NCBI GenBank assembly: GCA_963974475.1 | Contig: CAXBCR010000001.1 | Location: 248,001-312,000, forward strand | DNA length: 64,000 nt | Direction of reading: 5' to 3' | From: CAJXZP01 sp963974475 | GTDB taxonomy: Bacteria; Bacteroidota; Bacteroidia; Flavobacteriales_G; Salibacteraceae | In this document: positions 56,717-64,000 of the stretch, piece after piece | Layout: each line of letters opens with the position of its first letter | Position numbering within the stretch: position 1 is the stretch's first letter | The notes under the pieces: generated by a model | The model's database searches: none | The model's input: the letters and a program-made list of their open reading frames with translations, nothing else | What the model was told of the DNA's origin: nothing | Translations under genes and position numbers: made by a program

Positions 56717-57454
56717 CTATTCCAATTTTTTACCTAACTCAAACATTACGTAAAATGTGACCCAATACTGATTATTATAGGTATTGTACATTAATGGCAC
56801 CTCCTTATAAAACCAATCCATGGCAACACCTACCTCCATAGATTTGATTCGTTCGTCATAAGGTGAATACTCGAAATTTAGTCCGAATTTACCATATAAA
56901 CCCGGCACAAACTCCATTTCACTAAATCCTTTAAAATAACTTCCTCTTCCGTAAATAACACCAATGGTATGCACCGCTGGATCATATCTTTCTTGAACGC
57001 GTTGCCCTGCGTTATCTAAATCATATACCTCTAGGTAAATAGGTTTTAGAAACCCTAAATTAAATCCGGCACTATATATCCAAGATACCTGAACTCCTTT
57101 TTTCAATTCTTTTAAAGCAAACGAGCGTTGACTTCCCACTCCAAATCGGGCATGGGTAAACGAGTTTATTTTACCAAAAAAGAAACCTTTCGCATTATCA
57201 TCAAACGCATTGGTTACCTTTTCTTGTTTCGGATGCTTTAAGTTTTGATACTCGAAGGTGTAAAACCGCTTAATTTTATAAGACAAATGTTGGTAATACT
57301 TAAAACTACCGCCCCATCCTTCGGTATGAAAAGCCAATCCATAAGTTAAACTCGATCGATAGTACAGCTTAATATCCTCTGCAGATTTACCCGACTGCGC
57401 ATTGGCAATGAGAACAAAGTTTAAAATAACTAATATGGAAAATATTTTTTTCAA
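56717..57454 (-). CDS. Outer-membrane beta-barrel protein upstream of lipA
   Basis: 245 residues starting at TTG 57454; the start is set by the promoter, whose -7 box covers the next upstream in-frame TTG. That gives MKKIFSILVILNFVLIANAQS, a good signal peptide. The rest has amphipathic strands with end-strand aromatic residues, typical of an outer-membrane barrel. No named family recognised. Confidence 0.72.
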   Translation of the reverse strand: MKKIFSILVILNFVLIANAQSGKSAEDIKLYYRSSLTYGLAFHTEGWGGSFKYYQHLSYKIKRFYTFEYQNLKHPKQEKVTNAFDDNAKGFFFGKINSFTHARFGVGSQRSFALKELKKGVQVSWIYSAGFNLGFLKPIYLEVYDLDNAGQRVQERYDPAVHTIGVIYGRGSYFKGFSEMEFVPGLYGKFGLNFEYSPYDERIKSMEVGVAMDWFYKEVPLMYNTYNNQYWVTFYVMFELGKKLE

Positions 57455-57471
57455 ATCGATTTTCAGAACGC

Positions 57472-57503
57472 ACAAAAGTAAAGCTTTTCAACGTTTGAAT
57501 CAA
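57472..57503 (-). promoter_or_regulatory. Promoter of the outer-membrane protein-lipA operon
   Basis: TTG at 57501-57503, a 20-base spacer and the full -7 match TACTTTTGT at 57472-57480 on the minus strand. Confidence 0.65.
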
Positions 57504-57537
57504 TTTTCATTGTCAAGCAGAAGTAATTTTATTATAA

Positions 57538-57864
57538 CTAAAAAATTACCGCCTTTTTGGCCGAAATATGGTAATGAGAATCGGCATACACCACTTCTCC
57601 TTTGGATATAGTAATGACTTGAGGTGATTGGTGGATTACGCCAGTTACTTTAGCAATATGATTAGATAGACTTTTATACTTAATAAGGTCTACAAAATAG
57701 GGGGTTATTTCATCCGAGTATTCTGCCTCAAATGAACGTAGGGCCATGGTACTCACCATACACCTAGTGGAATGTTTAAACAAAACAAATGCAGACCCTT
57801 CTTGAAGACTCTGCATTAAAATTTCATCAAACTCAGTTTCCGAATCAAGCTTGCGCCAATTCAT
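57538..57864 (-). CDS. ytxJ: YtxJ/BrxC-like monothiol thioredoxin-fold protein
   Basis: 108 residues. The motif FKHSTRCMVS gives a single catalytic Cys35 in a CxxS layout, as in the bacillithiol-linked YtxJ family. A thioredoxin-fold core follows, with the cis-Pro-like QSPQVI. It likely removes low-molecular-weight thiol from proteins. It starts 5 bases after the 43-residue lipoprotein gene. Confidence 0.85.
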   Translation of the reverse strand: MNWRKLDSETEFDEILMQSLQEGSAFVLFKHSTRCMVSTMALRSFEAEYSDEITPYFVDLIKYKSLSNHIAKVTGVIHQSPQVITISKGEVVYADSHYHISAKKAVIF

Positions 57865-57869
57865 TAAAA

Positions 57870-58001
57870 CTATCGTTTATTATATCCTGAAGATTGGTAC
57901 GTATTTCCGTACGCTGCACACTTATGACTTTGAGAACAAGAGGACATTGCCACTATACCCATGGCAAAAATTGCGATAAAAATGTATGCTCGTTTTTTCA
58001 T
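57870..58001 (-). CDS. 43-residue lipoprotein
   Basis: A complete short gene on the minus strand: MKKRAYIFIAIFAMGI then VAMSSC with the lipobox Cys at 22, then a short tail with one more Cys (28) and Tyr/Ser/Asn-rich end, stop TAG at 57870. It has a TTG-N19-TACTTTCG promoter and is followed 5 bases later by ytxJ. Small lipoproteins with a CxAYG tail are frequent in Bacteroidota from memory. Function unknown. Confidence 0.75.
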   Translation of the reverse strand: MKKRAYIFIAIFAMGIVAMSSCSQSHKCAAYGNTYQSSGYNKR

Positions 58002-58018
58002 TTTAAATTGTATTAAAT

Positions 58019-58049
58019 GCGAAAGTACCTGATATTTATCAGAATTCAA
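58019..58049 (-). promoter_or_regulatory. Promoter of the small lipoprotein-ytxJ operon
   Basis: TTG at 58047-58049, a 19-base spacer and TACTTTCGC at 58019-58027 (7 of 8) on the minus strand. Confidence 0.5.
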
Positions 58050-58125
58050 AAATATGACCGTTATAAGAACGAAATTATATCGTTATATTGCAGTTATCAA
58101 CAAATCACTTGAATTTTTAGACATC

Positions 58126-58821
58126 ATGAAGTCTGATACATTTATTGCACCGCTTCCAGAAAAATGGAAATCCATTTTAAAACCAGTCATTTATTCTGAA
58201 AAATTTAATTCGTTATTAAAATGGCTCGAAACAGAAAAAGAAAAAGAGATTATTTACCCTCCAATTGCCAACATTTTCAAAACGTACCAAACCTTAGCCA
58301 TTGAGGATATAAAAGTGGTTATTTTAGGGCAAGACCCGTACCACGGAGAGGGTCAAGCTCAGGGACTAAGTTTTTCTGTTCCGAATGGCGTCCTCCATCC
58401 TCCTTCTTTACGAAACATCTTTAAAGAATTAGACACGGATGTGGATTGTAATGCCCCCAATAAATTTATTGGCGATTTATCCGCATGGAATAATCAAGGC
58501 GTATTTCTATTAAACGCGGTACTTACCGTGACTAAAGCTAAACCTAATTCGCATAAAGACAAAGGCTGGGAAGAGTTTACGGATGCTACCATACAAGCTA
58601 TTTCTGACTACAATACCCATGTCGTATTTGTGCTCTGGGGAAATTATGCCAAAAAGAAAGCACCATTGATTGATGCCAATAAACATTTGATTCTAACGAG
58701 CTTTCATCCATCTCCTTTTTCCGCGCGACACGGCTTTTTTGGTAGCAAACCGTTTTCTGCTATCAACAAATATTTAACCCAAACCAACCAATCCCCTATT
58801 GATTGGCAAATAACAGAGTAA
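58126..58821 (+). CDS. ung: Uracil-DNA glycosylase
   Basis: Removes uracil from DNA. 231 residues from ATG 58126, giving MKSDTFIAPLPEKWK; an earlier Met at 58054 would add a non-homologous piece. The catalytic GQDPYHGEGQ has Asp70. The HPSPFS motif near the C-terminus holds the other catalytic His. Length matches Ung. Confidence 0.96.
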   Translation: MKSDTFIAPLPEKWKSILKPVIYSEKFNSLLKWLETEKEKEIIYPPIANIFKTYQTLAIEDIKVVILGQDPYHGEGQAQGLSFSVPNGVLHPPSLRNIFKELDTDVDCNAPNKFIGDLSAWNNQGVFLLNAVLTVTKAKPNSHKDKGWEEFTDATIQAISDYNTHVVFVLWGNYAKKKAPLIDANKHLILTSFHPSPFSARHGFFGSKPFSAINKYLTQTNQSPIDWQITE

Positions 58822-60552
58822 TTGAAGGTTTTATTCACCATATTATTAATTTTAATCGGATTGAACCTATTGGGTCAATCCAAAATTACCGTATCCATAC
58901 AACCGACCGATGTTTCCTCTCTGCCTGCGGATGTATCCAGTTCTTTTTTAGTGAAAACCAAATTTGAAGTACACGTTAAACTCCGAAAATTCCTTAAAAG
59001 TCTTCAGCAAGATGGATATCTATCCGCCTCTATCGATAGCGTTTTTGAGGATTCACTTCAACAAACGGCTTATTTGTATTTGGGCGATAAATATGACTGG
59101 GTAAGTTTAAATACGGATTCGGTAGACGAGGAAATTTTGAGTCGAACCGGTTTTAGAGATAAACAGTTTTTAGACAACCCATTTAATCCAAGACAAATTA
59201 ATTCCTTCTTTAATAAAGCGTTAACCTATTTAGAAAATAATGGATATCCGTTTGCCCAAATTAAATTGGGCCATATTTTAATGGATAACAACCACATTTC
59301 TGCTTCCGTAATTCTAACCAAAAACAAATTCTATGCGGTAGATAGCATTCAAATTATAGGCGAACCCATTCGATTAAATAAACATTACGTTGAAAATAGC
59401 ATTCGTCTTCAATCTAAAATGCCGTATAATGAAAAACTTATTCAAAATATAGGCAGGCGAATAAGTGAAGACCCATTTATGAAAGAGTTGAAGCCATTTG
59501 AAGTCATATTTACCGAAAACACGTGTAAAATTGTATTGATATTAGGACCTCAAAAAGCTAATTTATTTGATGGAATCATTGGTTTCCAACCCCAAGAAAA
59601 CAACTCTAAAATGATATTGACTGGTGATGTGAAAATTAGCTTGGGTAATATTGTAGGACAAGGAGAACGACTAAACCTGCAGTGGCAACGGTTGAAAAAT
59701 GAAACGCAGCAAATTAATATGTCGCTATCAGTACCCTACCTATTTAAGACACCCATTGGCTTTTCTTATCATTTAGATATTTACAGAAGAGATTCTACGT
59801 TTAATAATGTGAACCATTCCTTTACTATTCCCTTTAAATTAAACAACGGAACCGAGTTTTTGGGGTATTTAAAAAACTTTTCTACTTCCTTAATTTCTAC
59901 CGATGCTTACCAGAACAGCACCGAGATACCTCCTTATAACGATGCAAAATCCTTGTCCTACGGAGTGGGTTTTTCTTCCTTTAAGGTAGAAAATAAATTT
60001 AATCCGTATAAAGGGTGGACAATAGAATTAAGCGGAGGAGCAGGCACCAATACCATCATTAAAAACACCGCTTTAGAAAATGTAAATTACGACTCCATCC
60101 CGTTAGAATCCTCTTCATTGGAAGGAACCTTACGAGCCCAATATTTCCAACCGGTGACCGCACAAACCACGCTTTTATTTCGAATAAATTCTGCATTTAA
60201 AAATTCAGCGAATTTGGTAGATAATCAGTTGTATCGAATTGGGGGATTGAGTACAATGAGAGGATTGGACGAACAATCCGTGTTCGCCTCTTCTTATGGT
60301 GTAGCAACGATAGAATACCGATTACTTTTTGATGAAAACTCTAGAATCAGTCTTTTTTACGACCAAGGATGGTACGAGCAATCGACTCTCACAAAATTTA
60401 GCACCGATACCCCATACGCTTTTGGGGCGGGACTAACTTTTGGTACAAAGGTGGGGCTATTTTCTTTAAATTATGCCCTAGGAAGCCAATTTGGAAACCC
60501 CATAAATTTTAAAACAGGTAAAATCCATTTTGGGTTTGTCAATTTCTTTTAA
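58822..60552 (+). CDS. Omp85/TamA-like outer-membrane protein
   Basis: 576 residues starting with TTG directly after the ung stop; no ATG fits, and the TTG gives signal peptide MKVLFTILLILIGLNLLGQS. One or two POTRA-like segments (about 30-230) precede a 16-strand barrel region. The VRGF-type loop appears as TMRGLDEQSVFASSYG. Likely assists insertion of proteins or lipids in the outer membrane; partner unknown. Confidence 0.82.
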   Translation: MKVLFTILLILIGLNLLGQSKITVSIQPTDVSSLPADVSSSFLVKTKFEVHVKLRKFLKSLQQDGYLSASIDSVFEDSLQQTAYLYLGDKYDWVSLNTDSVDEEILSRTGFRDKQFLDNPFNPRQINSFFNKALTYLENNGYPFAQIKLGHILMDNNHISASVILTKNKFYAVDSIQIIGEPIRLNKHYVENSIRLQSKMPYNEKLIQNIGRRISEDPFMKELKPFEVIFTENTCKIVLILGPQKANLFDGIIGFQPQENNSKMILTGDVKISLGNIVGQGERLNLQWQRLKNETQQINMSLSVPYLFKTPIGFSYHLDIYRRDSTFNNVNHSFTIPFKLNNGTEFLGYLKNFSTSLISTDAYQNSTEIPPYNDAKSLSYGVGFSSFKVENKFNPYKGWTIELSGGAGTNTIIKNTALENVNYDSIPLESSSLEGTLRAQYFQPVTAQTTLLFRINSAFKNSANLVDNQLYRIGGLSTMRGLDEQSVFASSYGVATIEYRLLFDENSRISLFYDQGWYEQSTLTKFSTDTPYAFGAGLTFGTKVGLFSLNYALGSQFGNPINFKTGKIHFGFVNFF

Positions 60553-60565
60553 GCCCTAAATTTGT
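60535..60565 (+). promoter_or_regulatory. Promoter of rmuC
   Basis: TTTG at 60535-60538, an 18-base spacer and the full -7 match TAAATTTGT at 60557-60565; it lies partly inside the end of the Omp85-like gene. Confidence 0.6.
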
Positions 60566-60582
60566 AGGGATAAATTTATCGC

Positions 60583-62076
60583 ATGGATATCATTGGAATC
60601 ATAGCAGGACTAGTCATTGGCGTAATAATTACGTTTATTTTAATACGAATTCTTTCACCTAAAAATGAAGGAACGGAAACCTCCATTTTGGAGAATGCTT
60701 TAATTGAAAAAGAAAAGGTAATTCGTCAATTGGAAATTGAGAAAGCTACGATTGAAAGTGAAAGGAACTCCTTTAAAGATAATTCGCAAAAACTAACCGC
60801 ATCCAATTCCGAATTAGATGCTAAATATGTACGGATAAATTCTGAATTTGCAGCCATAAAAACTACAGCAGAAAATCTAACGAAAATCAATCTTAAATAC
60901 GAATCTGAAAACCTTTCACTTACCAAAGAAAAAAACGAATTAATTTCCATCAACAGCGAACTCAAAAGCCAAGTTTCTTCGCTTAAAAGCATCAATGAAA
61001 ACATGGTTTCACAACAAGCAGAAATAGCCGATGTGGAAAAAAGATTTAATAAAGAGTTTGAAAACATTGCAGGTAGACTTATCGAAAAAAACGCAGTCAC
61101 CATTAACCAATCGAGTAGTCAATCATTAAAAAACGTATTAAACCCGCTTAAGGAAGATTTAGAACGATTCAAGAAAAACATTGACGACAAATACCTAAAA
61201 GAAGCTGAGGCTAAAGCCTCCTTAAAAACAGAAATTGAAAGCCTCGTAAAACTCAATGAACAATTGAGCGATGATGCACATAACCTCACAAAGGCTTTAA
61301 CAGGAAGCAACAAACATCAAGGAAATTGGGGTGAAATTGTATTGGAACGGGTTTTAGAACGATCTGGGCTAAATAAAGGGTCGGAATATAAGCTCCAAGA
61401 ACACATGACCACTGAGGGTGGTACCAAAAGAATTCCTGATGCGGTGGTTTTTCTACCAGACGACAAACACATTATTATTGATTCAAAAGTTTCTTTAACC
61501 GCCTACCAACGAATGGTTAACGCGGATACCGATGCAGAGCAGCAAGTTGAGCTAAAGAAACATGTAATCTCCTTAAAAAGTCACATTAAAGAATTGAGCG
61601 ATAAAACGTACTACGACACCAAGGCGTTTAACTCTCCAGATTTCACGCTAATGTTTTTACCCATTGAAGCGTCATTCAGCGTTGCGCTAAGAGAGGATAC
61701 TGAATTGTTTAATTACGCTTGGGAACGAAACATTGTTATTGTTAGTCCTACCACATTATTAGCTACATTGCGCACCATTGAATCTACATGGAAACATGAA
61801 CGACAAACAAGGAATGTATTGGAAATTGCACGTGTGGGCGGTTCGCTTTACGATAAATTTGAAGGGTTTGTAACCGATTTAAAAAAGATTGAACGCGGCA
61901 TTCAGATGAGTCAAACCGCCTACACTGATGCCTTCAATAAATTAAAAGATGGTAGAGGTAGTTTGACTAAACAAACCCAAAAATTAAAAGATCTTGGGGC
62001 AAAAGCAAAAAAGTCATTACCTTCCGAACTTTTGGAAGATGTCGAGATTAAAATTGAATCAAGTACGGATGAATAA
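60583..62076 (+). CDS. rmuC: RmuC DNA recombination protein
   Basis: 497 residues. One N-terminal TM helix (about 3-23), a coiled coil (about 35-250) and the RmuC nuclease-like domain: GNWGEIVLERVLERSGL near 247, RIPDAVVFLPDDKHIIIDSKVSL near 285-307 and FLPIEASF near 357. It limits rearrangements at inverted repeats in E. coli. The 3' end overlaps the GWxTD gene by 8 bases. Confidence 0.95.
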   Translation: MDIIGIIAGLVIGVIITFILIRILSPKNEGTETSILENALIEKEKVIRQLEIEKATIESERNSFKDNSQKLTASNSELDAKYVRINSEFAAIKTTAENLTKINLKYESENLSLTKEKNELISINSELKSQVSSLKSINENMVSQQAEIADVEKRFNKEFENIAGRLIEKNAVTINQSSSQSLKNVLNPLKEDLERFKKNIDDKYLKEAEAKASLKTEIESLVKLNEQLSDDAHNLTKALTGSNKHQGNWGEIVLERVLERSGLNKGSEYKLQEHMTTEGGTKRIPDAVVFLPDDKHIIIDSKVSLTAYQRMVNADTDAEQQVELKKHVISLKSHIKELSDKTYYDTKAFNSPDFTLMFLPIEASFSVALREDTELFNYAWERNIVIVSPTTLLATLRTIESTWKHERQTRNVLEIARVGGSLYDKFEGFVTDLKKIERGIQMSQTAYTDAFNKLKDGRGSLTKQTQKLKDLGAKAKKSLPSELLEDVEIKIESSTDE

Positions 62077-63361
62077 TAGTATAAACACACCACTTTTTAT
62101 TGGAGTTCTACTTCTTATAATGAGTTTTACGCAAAGTTGCCAGAGAGGCGTATCCTTATCGGAAACCGATTTTAAGGACATGTACTCCAGTAGTTCGGAA
62201 ACTCCACAACCGCAGTTCAAGGTTTACCATGCCAGCAAAGAGGAAACCGAGATTCACTACATGTTTGAAAACAGAGCCCTCACCTATTCTACCAAGTCAA
62301 AAAGTGAATCTCTCATGGCTCAAGTTCGCATAAAATGGGAGCTATTTAATAATTACAGTTCCAAGGAGATTATCGACAGTTCTTCATTTGTGAAAATTGA
62401 CACCGTTGCACACGATGGACTCGTGCAGTTACAAGGAGTCTTTACTATTCACGTTAATCAGGGAGCTGACTACATTCTTAAAGTTACCACTACAAATTTA
62501 AACAACAGTAAATCCACAATTTCATTTATTAACATCAATAAAACGGACCCGAAAAATCGTCAATTTTTTAAGGTATTATTAAAAGAAAATAATTCCATCT
62601 TATTTCGAAACTATTTTTACAAAAATGAAGAGGTATCTATTATATATAAGGCCAAAAAATTAGCCCAATTATATGGGCGAAATTACAAGGTTACTTTCCC
62701 CGTTTCTAGTCCCCCATTTTCACTTGCTACCCCTAAACCGTTCAATTTTGATGATTACTATAAAATTGAACTTGATGTAATTAATGATACAGCGGCTTTT
62801 GTTGCGGATGAAGCAGGGATATACTTTTTCAGTATTGATGAAAAAACCACCCGATCGGGATTAACTCTTTTTCAATATTCAGATGACTTTCCAGAAGTGA
62901 ACTCCACTAAACAAATGCTGGACCCATTACGATTTATCACCTCGAGAAAGGAATATTCGAAAATGAAAAAATACCAAGACCAGAAAAAAGCGGTGGATGA
63001 ATTTTGGTTAACAACAAGTACAGACCCTGAGAAGGCTAGGAAATTGATTAAAGGATATTACAACAGAGTGGAAGGAGCTAACTATTATTACACCTCTTAT
63101 AAAGAAGGTTGGAAAACCGACCGAGGAATAATTTACACCGTTTTTGGTCCCCCTAGTATCGTGTATAAATCATTAACCGGTGAAAGTTGGACGTATGGCG
63201 AACAAAGCAATTATAAATCATTGACATTTAACTTTACTAAAATCAATAATCCTTTTACGAATAACGATTACGTTTTACAGCGTTCTACGGTATATAAAAA
63301 CCCTTGGTATCGAGCCATTGATTCTTGGAGACAAGGTAAAGTGGCATCATTAGCATATTAA
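62069..63361 (+). CDS. GWxTD domain lipoprotein
   Basis: 430 residues from ATG 62069. The N-terminal signal (about 1-23) ends in a weak lipobox FTQSC with Cys24. The C-terminal 120 residues carry the GWxTD motif in KEGWKTDRGIIYTVFGPPS, a Bacteroidota-type family of unknown function. It overlaps rmuC and is followed after 9 bases by rlmB. Confidence 0.9.
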   Translation: MNNSINTPLFIGVLLLIMSFTQSCQRGVSLSETDFKDMYSSSSETPQPQFKVYHASKEETEIHYMFENRALTYSTKSKSESLMAQVRIKWELFNNYSSKEIIDSSSFVKIDTVAHDGLVQLQGVFTIHVNQGADYILKVTTTNLNNSKSTISFININKTDPKNRQFFKVLLKENNSILFRNYFYKNEEVSIIYKAKKLAQLYGRNYKVTFPVSSPPFSLATPKPFNFDDYYKIELDVINDTAAFVADEAGIYFFSIDEKTTRSGLTLFQYSDDFPEVNSTKQMLDPLRFITSRKEYSKMKKYQDQKKAVDEFWLTTSTDPEKARKLIKGYYNRVEGANYYYTSYKEGWKTDRGIIYTVFGPPSIVYKSLTGESWTYGEQSNYKSLTFNFTKINNPFTNNDYVLQRSTVYKNPWYRAIDSWRQGKVASLAY

Positions 63362-63370
63362 AAATAGACT

Positions 63371-64000
63371 ATGGCAAAGAAATTAGATAACATCATTTTT
63401 GGGTTACATCCTGTGGAGGAAGCCCTTTTGGAACACCGTGATATTGATAAAATAATGGTTTCTCGTGATGAACGAAAACCAGATTATGTGGCCGTTAGGA
63501 AACTAGCGAAGCAAAATGAAATATTTGTTCAAGAAGTACCTAAGGAAAAATTAAACCGTATCACGATGAAAAATCATCAAGGTATAATTGCGTTTACTTC
63601 TCCAATTGAATTTCAATCTATCGAAAACTTATTGCCACATATTTATGAGCAAGGTAAAGACCCACTGTTTTTAGCTTTAGATGGAGTTACCGATGTTCGA
63701 AATTTTGGAGCTTTGGCTCGTACCGCAGAATGCGCTGGGATTGATGCCGTTATTATTCCGCAAAAAGGAGGCGCCCCAATAAATGGGGACGCAATGAAAA
63801 CCTCCGCTGGAGCACTATTAAAAATTCCAGTAAGCAAATCAAAAAGTTTAATTAACACCATGAAGTTTTTCAAGGATTCGGGTGTTCAAATTGTTTCGTG
63901 TTCTGAAAAAGGTACAGATACGATTTACGATGCTGATTTAACCATTCCAACCGTTATTGTTATGGGAGGGGAAGATGAAGGAATCTCTGGCGACATCATA
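63371..64000 (+). CDS. rlmB: 23S rRNA 2'-O-methyltransferase RlmB (partial)
   Basis: SpoU-type methyltransferase, cut off by the window edge after 210 codons. The substrate-binding N-domain begins IIFGLHPVEEAL. SPOUT motif 1 is DGVTDVRNFGALARTAE near 112, with motif 2 VMGGEDEGIS near the edge. Rightward and co-oriented with the GWxTD gene. Confidence 0.95.
   Translation, partial: MAKKLDNIIFGLHPVEEALLEHRDIDKIMVSRDERKPDYVAVRKLAKQNEIFVQEVPKEKLNRITMKNHQGIIAFTSPIEFQSIENLLPHIYEQGKDPLFLALDGVTDVRNFGALARTAECAGIDAVIIPQKGGAPINGDAMKTSAGALLKIPVSKSKSLINTMKFFKDSGVQIVSCSEKGTDTIYDADLTIPTVIVMGGEDEGISGDII

Noticed and set aside
60726..61103. Minus-strand frame of 125 codons inside rmuC
   Set aside because: Antisense shadow of a coiled-coil coding region; rich in Ser and Leu, as expected from a reversed Lys/Glu-rich helix.
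1..64000. CRISPR arrays, rRNA operons, prophage or insertion sequences
   Set aside because: I found no regularly spaced repeats, rRNA-like sequence, transposase or phage genes anywhere in the window.

Overview
The window looks like chromosomal DNA from a Bacteroidota bacterium, most likely of the Flavobacteriales. The evidence is AT-rich sequence, no obvious Shine-Dalgarno sites, many Bacteroidota-type -7 boxes (TAnnTTTG), three proteins with type IX secretion (T9SS) C-terminal sorting domains, a GWxTD protein, a DUF5723 protein, many lipoproteins, menaquinone genes and lipid A genes. I saw no phage, transposase, CRISPR array or rRNA. Species and genus cannot be told from the sequence alone.

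Layout. 1-4.9 kb: start of a leftward gene, a NupC nucleoside transporter, an RsiV-like lipoprotein, thyA-folA (dTMP and folate cycle) and an orphan lipoprotein. 5-9.5 kb: a leftward M3 metallopeptidase lipoprotein, pepD and a small membrane protein. 9.7-15.4 kb: rarA, then a three-gene operon (lipoprotein, DUF5723 barrel, T9SS cargo) of unknown role. 15.4-18.6 kb: an acyltransferase and menC-menE. 18.6-24 kb: a leftward PASTA / T9SS cargo / rluD operon facing ddl. 24-27.8 kb: rdgB, a Gfo/Idh/MocA oxidoreductase, a nucleoside phosphorylase and a SirB1-like protein.

27.8-41.8 kb is a surface-glycan locus. It holds a PglC-like phosphoglycosyl transferase, a DegT aminotransferase, two O-antigen polymerase/ligase-like proteins, a GT2 glycosyltransferase, a Wzz-like protein, a tightly coupled nonulosonic acid operon (SpsF/NeuA-like, NeuB-like, KdsC-like phosphatase, unassigned QHG-motif protein, polymerase), a Wzx flippase, a hexapeptide acyltransferase, a FemAB/GNAT-like protein and a polysaccharide deacetylase. 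Together these could build, flip and polymerise a lipid-linked glycan carrying a sialic-acid-like sugar. This is the most interesting region.

41.8-64 kb is mostly housekeeping: radC, rpsT, tRNA-Glu, proS, a Nif3-like protein with a zinc-ribbon-family protein that has lost all its cysteines, lpxK-punA, gatB, a TlpA-like lipoprotein, a 1025-residue BNR-repeat T9SS cargo, an outer-membrane protein with lipA, a 43-residue lipoprotein in an operon with ytxJ, ung, an Omp85-like protein, rmuC, a GWxTD protein and the start of rlmB. Several starts were moved downstream because an upstream in-frame TTG lies inside a -7 promoter box.
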